DNA of 64,000 nt. Origin: Salvelinus alpinus (taxonomy: Eukaryota; Chordata; Actinopteri; Salmoniformes; Salmonidae). The stretch is taken from positions 5,514,390 through 5,578,389 of the forward strand of contig NC_092110.1 of assembly GCF_045679555.1 (NCBI RefSeq). The letters run 5' to 3'. Under the pieces are notes generated by a model. The model made no database searches. It had not been told where the DNA came from and saw only the letters and a program-made list of their open reading frames with translations. The translations under genes and the position numbers were made by a program. Shown piece after piece: positions 56,974 through 64,000 of the stretch (position 1 is the first letter of the stretch; each line of letters opens with the position of its first letter).

Positions 56974-57186
56974 ATTATTTAGCTATGGGTTTCATATCCC
57001 AGATCAGAACAAATGTAAGTCTTTACAGGTAAAAGTTCTAATTAGTTGGTAATTATGCCAATAATCAGAATTAGCTCATTTTGTCAACAAGTACATATAA
57101 CTATCAATCCACTTAACTAAAACATTACATTCAGTAGGTATCCATTGGTCAACATACCATTTGATGGCAATACAATAGTTTCAAAT

Positions 57187-58462
57187 TAGAGGTTGAGCCA
57201 TTAAATCGGCATGGCCGATTAATTAGGGCCGATTTCAAGTTTTCATAACAATCGATAATCTGCATTTTTGTACACCGATTATGGTTGATTACATTGCAAT
57301 CCATGAGGAGACTGCGTGGCAGGCTGACCACCTGTTACGCGAGTGCAGCAAGGAGCCAAGGTAAGTTGCTAGCTAGCATTAAACTTATCTTATAAAAAAA
57401 AACAATCTTAACATAATCACTAGTTAACTACACATGGTTTACACTATTACTTGTTTAACTAGCTTGTCCTGCGTTGCATATAATCAATGTGGTGCCTGTT
57501 AATTTATCATCGAATCACAGGCAACTTCGACAAACGGGTGATCACTTAAAAGCGCATTCGCGTCTGGGTATATGCAGCAGTTTGGGCTGCTTGGCTCGTT
57601 GCGAACTGTGTGAAGACCATTTCTTCCTAACAAAGACTAATTAATTTGCCAGAATTTTACATAATTATGACATAACATTGAAGGTTGTGCAATGTAACAT
57701 CAATATTTAGACTTAGGGTTGCCACCCGTTCGATAAAATATGGAACGGTTCCGTATTTTCACTGAAAGAATAAAACGTTTTGTTTTCGAAACAATAGTTT
57801 TCAGATTTGACCATATTAATGACCAAAGGCTCGTATTTCTGTGTGTTTATTATAATTAAGTCTATGATTTGATATTTGATAGAGCAGTCTGACTGAGCGG
57901 TGGTAGGCAGCAGCAGGCTCGTAAGCATTAATCCAAACAGCACTTTCCTGCGTTTGCCAGCAGCTCTTCTCAATGCTTGAAGCACAGCGCTGTTTATGAC
58001 TTCAAGCCTATCAACTCCCGAGATTAGGCTGGCAATACTATAGCCTATAAGAACATCCAATACTCAAAAGTATATGAAATACAAATGGTAGAGAGAGAAA
58101 TAGTCCTATAATTCCTATAATAACTACAACCTAAAATTTAACTGGGAATATTGAAGACTCATGTAAAAAGGAACCACCACTTTTCAAGTTCTGAGCAAGG
58201 AACTTAAACGTTAGCTTTTTTTACATGGCACATATTGCACTTTTACTTTCTTCTCCAACACTGTTTTTGCATTATTTAAACATGTTTCATTATTTGAGAC
58301 TAAATTGATTTTATTTATGTATTATATTGAGTTAAAATAAGTGTTCATTCAGTATTGTTGTAATTGTCATTATTCCAAATATATATAAAAATTGGCATCG
58401 GCTTTTTTTGGTCCTCCAATAATCAGTATCGGAGTTGAAAAATCATAATCAGTCGACCTCTA
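57187..58462. mobile_element. hAT-like element with 'tagaggt(c/t)ga' ends
   Basis: Starts tagaggttgagccattaaat and ends, inverted, as aatcagtcgacctcta. The flanks are TTTCAAAT (57179-57186) and TTTCAAAC (58463-58470), an 8-bp duplication with one mismatch. It has subterminal 'ccgattaat'/'atcggc' motifs. A 115-residue open frame on the - strand (57713-58060) lies inside but resembles no protein I know. Confidence 0.75.
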
Positions 58463-58733
58463 TTTCAAACACATAACCTCATGATCATGACACCTGTTAA
58501 TCATTTATCTGCAAACTTGTAGCAATGTGGGTGATTCCACTGCTGTGTTTGTGCTGATATTCATGTATGAGTTCATTGTGGTTAGCTACAGTTACAGTGT
58601 GACTACCTGGACATGCTTGGTCATCAGCTGACAAGGTTTACAAGTACAGTTAGGCCAGCTGTACTGTAACAAGGTGATCGCAAACAGACACCCAACCACC
58701 AAAGGAGTTGTTAGGTAGTCTAGCAAAAGTGAG

Positions 58734-59107
58734 CTATCTAGCGAAGTTGGGTGGGTATCATTTGTGGAACGTACCAACAGGAATCTATTCCAAAAACTTT
58801 GTAAATAACAAGGTTGCCAACAAACAACGCATACAACGTTGTATAGCGGCAGAATAAGATACCGGGTAGGGAGTGGGCTATTTCCTTGCGTTTTTCACTC
58901 ATCACGTTTATTCCTGAAAAATGTCTGTCCTCACTCTGGTTGCCTATGGACAAACATTAACAATAAGCTACGTGGTGAGTTGATGCCTATTCGGCAGCTA
59001 GTTAGCTTGGTTTGTATGCGTTGTTTGTTGGCAACCTTGTACTTACGTTTTTGGAACAGATTCCTGTTGGAACGTTCCACAAATTATACCCACCCAACGA
59101 AGTTAGC
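58734..59107. repeat. inverted repeat, ~110-bp arms
   Basis: The left arm (about 58740-58850) reads gttgggtgggtatcatttgt ... ggttgccaacaaacaacgca. The reverse complement of the right arm (about 58990-59107) reads gttgggtgggtataatttgt ... ggttgccaacaaacaacgca. The arms are separated by about 140 bp. A DNA transposon or MITE is likely. Confidence 0.8.
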
Positions 59108-59424
59108 AAAAAAAAGATGCTGACAGGTTTAAGTAACTTTTAATGCTCTAAACTTCGTTCCGACACACTAAAAGCATTACTAACAAACTTTACTAGTTTT
59201 TATCTAACCTAAATAGTTAACGTCTTCCTGTAATTAAGTATTTTGTGCTAGCCCAACACAGCATACTACTAGTAATGTTAGATCCGCTAGCAGTGGAATC
59301 CAGCTAGGTTTGCTAGTTCCTCTCACACAACACAGACAAGTCGCATAAAACTCCCCGACTGAGGATAATTTGATGGATGAACACATAATGACAAAGGGTT
59401 GTCTTCTTAATGAAAGCTACTTAC

Positions 59425-59600
59425 TGCTAAGCTTCCCAAGTAGAAAAGCTCCTTCTTCAGGTTTTCCGTATGTGATCTTTGCAATTTCTGAAATTCATTG
59501 AAATGGACTGAGTGTCGATGGTGCGCATGTCCTGTCATATGATTTCACAAGTGGAGGAAGGCGATTTGCGCATGCGTTGGATCACACCTTAACAGCAACA
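59425..59600 (-). promoter_or_regulatory. snap23: candidate snap23 promoter and untranslated first exon
   Basis: On the - strand a donor-like A|GTAAGTAG (intron side at 59424) ends a repeat-free stretch. Just upstream, TGCGCATGCG at 59567-59576 matches the palindromic NRF1 site typical of housekeeping promoters, and a second GCGCATG lies near 59522. snap23 is expected to have an untranslated first exon upstream of 51190, and this is the best-looking place for it. It is supported only by motif and position; a transcript is needed. CAAGATGGC (YY1-like on the - strand) at 59868-59876 lies just beyond. Confidence 0.35.
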
Positions 59601-59604
59601 TTTG

Positions 59605-61010
59605 TGTAACCTACTGTTTACAGTGGTATCTGTAGCTACTGTTCTGATATTTGATTACAATGACAAGTGGATTATATACCAAACATATTTTATATTTATT
59701 ATTTTTATATTTCAGTCTTCCCCTGGCTAAAAACAGTATCATTTTTGGCTGATGAAGGCCTACCAAGCAGGAACGGGTTGGTGTTTGTCTCCAATAATAG
59801 TGTGATTGCCTAGTGTGGCTCCCCCTTGGTTGCTGCAGTAACGTCCCCCCTCCCTTGTCGAGGACACGCCATCTTGATTGCCTCTAGCGAGCCATCTTCA
59901 TGTTTGTTTGACACTTGATTTCCCCAGATTGTCTATCATGTAATAAAAAAATGTAGGTCAAAAGGGAAATAAAAGTATGCAAGCTTCAACAGAAAGTATG
60001 CACAAAACTATGATGCAACCATGTAAAAAACAAGCAAAATGTATTGAAATCAATGGTGGCCACTATTTGAGCTCAAGCGAGAGAAAATACACTCTGACTT
60101 CGGAATGACATTTTGCCCATTCACATCTCATATGTAGCCTGATTACAATATTTTATCTTGATATGTTAATAAATACATACTGTGTTCATTTTGGCATGTT
60201 AACCTGCCTACAATACCCGCTGGAGTGTGCGTAGATCGCAAGCCCACAGTAATTCAATAAGGTGAACTGGCTAGCTACTGCTGTTAGGTAGCTAGATAGC
60301 CACAAAGAATTGGTTGCTAGCTACCCACGAAGAATCTACCTTGTGTAACATTAGTTTTAGGTCATTTTTACCTGTTTAAATAGCTTTCTAGCTAGATTAT
60401 TTCAATTCACATATAGCTAGCTGATAATTATGAAGTAAAATGTTTGCTTTGTGTTTATCTTGTTTAGTCTCTTTTGTTGCCATTGTCCTAGTTGGAAGAA
60501 GGTTCAGTGAATGGGGAGGTGCAGCGTGAGGTAATACAGTAGCTGGGGAGAGTGATGTAATGTTTTATGTGTTCTCCACACTCTCGTCCTCACAAGAACG
60601 TACTCAAGAGAGCGTACTCGGAGAATTAGAGTGTGGAGCACGGTATTATGCATATTGAGAAACACCCACTGTCTCGGTGCAGAGTCTTTACCCACCAACG
60701 TCAAGTTAGGATGTGTCATTAATCCCATGAGAGCGTTTGTCCGGCACCCATTACAGTCTTTAAGGTGCCAAGCTCATCAAGTCAAATTGTATTTGTCACA
60801 TGCCTCGTAAAACTGTACTATCTGGAGTATGTGACAATAAAAACAGATATATTTTTTGGGTGGACGTCCCAAGGATCCCGGGTAGCACGAACACTGAAAA
60901 CTAGCCATTTTTTTTTCTCACACAGCATGTCATGAAGTGCACGCGTGCTGGTCCTTCTCTCCTATCACTCACAGATGCCTGCTCTGCCTGCAGCGCTCTC
61001 TCAATAAAAA
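59605..61010. other. upstream region without recognised gene
   Basis: GCCATCTT occurs twice (59868, 59891). 60500-60730 and 60770-60850 look repeat-derived ('caaattgtatttgtcacatg'). No exon-like signal was found on either strand. Confidence 0.4.
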
Positions 61011-61014
61011 ATCT

Positions 61015-62519
61015 AATCACATCAAAATGTATTTGTCACATGTGCCGAATACAACAGGTGTAGATCTTACCGTGAAATGCTTACTTACGAGCCATTAACC
61101 AACAATGCAGAGATAAAAAAAAGAGAGTAGCAGCAGCATGTGTGAAGAGTGTGGAGGAATGTGTGTGTATCAGTGTGTGTGTGTTGGAGTGTCAGCGTAG
61201 TATGTGTGAGTGTGGGGTTAGAGTCCACTGAGTACATCACACCTGTGCAGGAGAGTCAGTGCAATTGACAAGATTAATAAAAAAAGGGTCTTAATGTAAA
61301 TAGTCTGGGTGGCCATTTGATTTACTGTTCAACAGTCTTATGGCTTGTGGGTAGAAGCTGTTAAGGAGCCTTTTAGTCCCAGACTCAGTCTATGACTTGG
61401 GTGGCTGGAGTCTCACCATTTTTAGGGCCTTCCTTTCACACCGACTGGTATAGAGGTCCTGGATGGCAGGGAACTCAGCCCCAGTGATGTACTGGGCCAT
61501 ACGCACTTCCCTCTGTAGCGCCTTGCGGTCGGATGCCAAGCAGTTGCCATACCAAGTGGTGATGCAACCAGTCAGTATGCTCTTGATGTTGCAGCTGTAG
61601 ACCTTTTTGAGGATCTGAGGACCCATGCCAAATATTTTCAGCCTCCTGAGGGGGAAGAGGCGTTGTCATGCCCTCCTCAACACTGTGTTGGTTTGTTTGG
61701 ACAATGATAGTTCCTAGTGATGTGGACACCAAGGAACTTAAAGCTCTCGACCTTCTCCACCAAAGTCCAGTCGATGTGAATGGGGTTTGCTCTGCCCTCT
61801 TCCTGTAGTCTACAATTAGCTCCTTTGTCTTTCTCATGGCCTACCACCATCATGTCGTCGGCAAACAATGATGGTGTTGGAGTCGTGCATGGCCACGCAG
61901 TTGTGGGTGAACAGGGAGTGGAGGAAGGGACTAAGCACGCACCCCTGAGGGGCCCATGTGTTGAGGGTTCGTGTGGCCGATGTGTTGTTGCCTACCCTCA
62001 CTACCTGGGGGCGACCTGTCAGGAAGTCCAGGATCCAGTTGCAGAGGTAGGTGTTCAGTCCCAGGGTTCTTAGCTTAGTGATGAGCTTGGAGGGAACTAT
62101 GGTGTTAGACGCTGAGCTGTAGTCAATGAACAGCATGCTCACGTAGGTGTTCCTTTTGTCAAGGTGGGAAAGGGCAGTGTGGAGTGCAATAGAGATTGTG
62201 TTGCCCATGGATCTGTTGGGGCGGTATGCGAATTCGAGTGGATCCAGGGTTTATGGGATGATGTTGTTGACGTGAGTAATGACCAGCCTTTCAAAGCATT
62301 TCATGGCTATAGATGTGAGTGCTACGGGGCGGTAGTCATTTAGGCAGGTTACCTTGGCATTTTTGGGCACAGGGACTATGGTGGTCTGCTTGAAACATGT
62401 AGGTATTACAGACTGGGTCAGGGAGAGGTTGAAAATGTAAATGAAGACACTTGCCAGCTGGTCAGCGCATGCTCTGAGTCACGTCCTGGTAATGCATAAT
62501 CCCGGTGGCTTTGTGATTG
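61015..62519 (-). mobile_element. LINE (RSg-1-like non-LTR retrotransposon), reverse-transcriptase part, broken
   Basis: The - strand encodes pieces of a non-LTR reverse transcriptase: [34 protein letters not shown] and APQGCVLSP (62208-61834), then FADDMMVVG (the YADD-type catalytic box) from 61868, VESFKFLGVHI, and MAQYITGAEFPAIQDLYTSR near 61500. The 3' end is near 61015 ('caaaatgtatttgtcacatg'). Frameshifts split the ORF and the 5' half is missing. A Tc1-like element begins at 62520. Confidence 0.88.
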
Positions 62520-63557
62520 TACAGTGCATTTGGAAAGTATTCAGACCCCTTATCCTTTTTCCACATGTTGTTACGTTACAGCCTTATTCTAAAACAGGTT
62601 TTTAGAATGTTTTGCAAATTTAGAAAAATAAAAAACAGAAATAACTTTTTTACATAAGTATTCAGACCCTTTGCTATTAGACTCGAAAGTGAGCTAAGGT
62701 GCATCCTGTTTCCATTGATCATCCTTGAGATTTTTCTACAACTTGATTGGAGTCAAACTGTGGTAAATTCAATTGATTGGACATGATTTGGAAAGGCCAA
62801 ACTGAGAAATCGGGGGAGAAGGGCCTTGGTCAGGGAGGTGACCAAGAACCTGATGGTCACTCTAACAGAGCTCTCGAGTCCCTCTGTGGAGGAAGGACAC
62901 CCATCTCTGCAGCACTCCACCAATCAGGCCTTTATAGTAGAGTGGCCAGATGGTAAAAGGCACATAACAGACCGCTTGGAGTTTGCCAAAAGGCACCTAA
63001 AGAACTCTCAGACCATGAGAAACGAGATACCAGAGTGCTCCGGACCTCAGACTGAGGCGACGGTTCACCTTCCAACGGGACAACGACCCTTAGCACACAG
63101 CCAAGACAACGCAGGAGTGGCTTGGGGACAAGTCTCTGAATGTCATTGAGTGGCCCAGTCAGAGCCTGGACTTGAACCCGATCGAACATCTCTGGAGAGA
63201 CCTGAAAGTAGCTGTGCAGCAACGCTCCTCATCCAACTGACAGAGCTTGAGAGGATCTGCAGAGAAGAATGAGAGAAACTCCCCAAAGACAGGTGTGCCA
63301 AGCTTGTAGTGTCATACCCAAGAAAAATAAATGCTGTAATCGCTGCCAAAGGTGCTTCAACAAAGTACTAAGTAAAGGGTCTGAATACTTATGTAAATGT
63401 AATATTTCTGGTTTTAATTTTGAATAAATTAGCAAAAATGTCTAAAAAACATTTTTTTCATTGTCATTATGGGGTATTGTGTGTAGATTAATGAGAAGAA
63501 AAACAATTTAATACATTTTAGAATAAGACTAATGTAACAAAATGTGGAAAAAGTCCC
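62520..63557 (+). mobile_element. Tc1-like transposon D, internally deleted
   Basis: The 5' end 'tacagtgcatttggaaagta' is intact. The N-terminal DNA-binding part of transposase is deleted ('gatttggaaaggccaaactg'), and what remains includes MVREVTKNLMVTLTEL (62826) and a decayed QRDNDP-like box near 63075. The 3' terminus breaks off at 'aaaatgtggaaaaagtc'. Confidence 0.85.
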
Positions 63558-63569
63558 CAACGCAGATTT

Positions 63570-64000
63570 GGCCTGTAATCCATGGTTTTTGGTTGGGATT
63601 CCTTCTTATGCACTTATTGATGAAGCCCGTGACTGTTGCGGTAAACTCAATGTTATCGGATGAATCCCGGATCAGGCAGTTCAGAAAAAATAACGACAGA
63701 CCTTGAAATAAACAGTTACATTATTCTGATTGGTATTTGACCATTCATTTCTGCAAAACGTGCAGTTCTGATGGAGTCGTTGTAGCTTACTTCCCTTCAC
63801 TGGAACTAAGGGGCCTAGCCCGAACCATGAAAAACAGCCCCAGACCATTATTCCTCCTCCACCAAACTTTACAGTTGGCACTATGCATTGGGTAAGGTAG
63901 CATTCTCCTGGCATCCTCCCAACCCAGATTCATCAGTCGGACTGCCAGATGGTGAAGCGTGATTCATCACTCCAGTGAACCCATTTCCACTGCTCCAGAG
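63570..64000 (-). mobile_element. Tc1-like transposon H, inverted, cut by window edge
   Basis: The - strand reads a decayed transposase with [20 protein letters not shown] (63860-63800 region), the conserved block between the catalytic Asp residues in Tc1 enzymes. It differs in family from elements A-D. The 5' part lies beyond the window. Confidence 0.75.

Noticed and set aside
57713..58060. 115-residue open frame as a gene
   Set aside because: Inside a hAT-like element, no known domain, no splice or promoter context; kept only as a note.

Overview
The window looks like ray-finned fish nuclear DNA, most probably from a salmonid. It has vertebrate split genes with GT-AG introns and very long CT, GA, AC and TG microsatellites. 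Dispersed repeats I recognise from trout and salmon are abundant: tRNA-derived SINEs, RSg-1-type LINE pieces, many Tc1-like transposons with the 'gtattcagacccc' ends, and palindromic MITEs with a 'cccaaatggcacc' end. Species cannot be fixed from the sequence alone.

Two protein genes are present and both can be assembled exon by exon. On the + strand, 1968-35436 is a complete beta-spectrin gene, best matched to erythroid-type beta-I spectrin (sptb). It has 40 coding exons, and I sum 7113 nt, or 2370 residues. The protein has two CH domains, 17 spectrin repeats (the last partial), and a long C-terminal tail with a PH domain. A second possible first coding exon lies at 4389-5007. On the - strand, 51132-40890 is a complete SNAP-23 type SNARE gene (snap23) with seven coding exons and 215 residues. 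An untranslated first exon and promoter may lie near 59.4-59.6 kb. The two genes converge tail to tail across about 5.4 kb of repeat-rich DNA.

Layout: 1-1.7 kb is a 25-bp satellite running in from outside the window. 2-35.4 kb is sptb, with an 8.7-kb first intron full of MITEs, SINEs and minisatellites, and a 3-kb intron 20 holding three transposons nested inside one another. 35.4-40.9 kb is intergenic, with one Tc1-like element, a 95-bp Tc1 MITE and small repeats. 40.9-51.2 kb is snap23. 51.2-60 kb is its upstream part, with two hAT-like elements (8-bp target duplications visible) and a 110-bp-armed inverted repeat. 60-64 kb is a minus-strand LINE interrupted by a Tc1-like element, then part of another Tc1-like element.

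Spectrin and SNAP-23 act in different processes (membrane skeleton versus membrane fusion), and nothing here suggests they form a functional unit. I found no wholly new system. The most unusual signals are in the spectrin gene: a decayed duplicate of the end of exon 27 lying inside intron 27; an intron whose last 262 nt before the acceptor is pure CT with no possible branch-point A; two GC-AG introns; and the alternative first exon.
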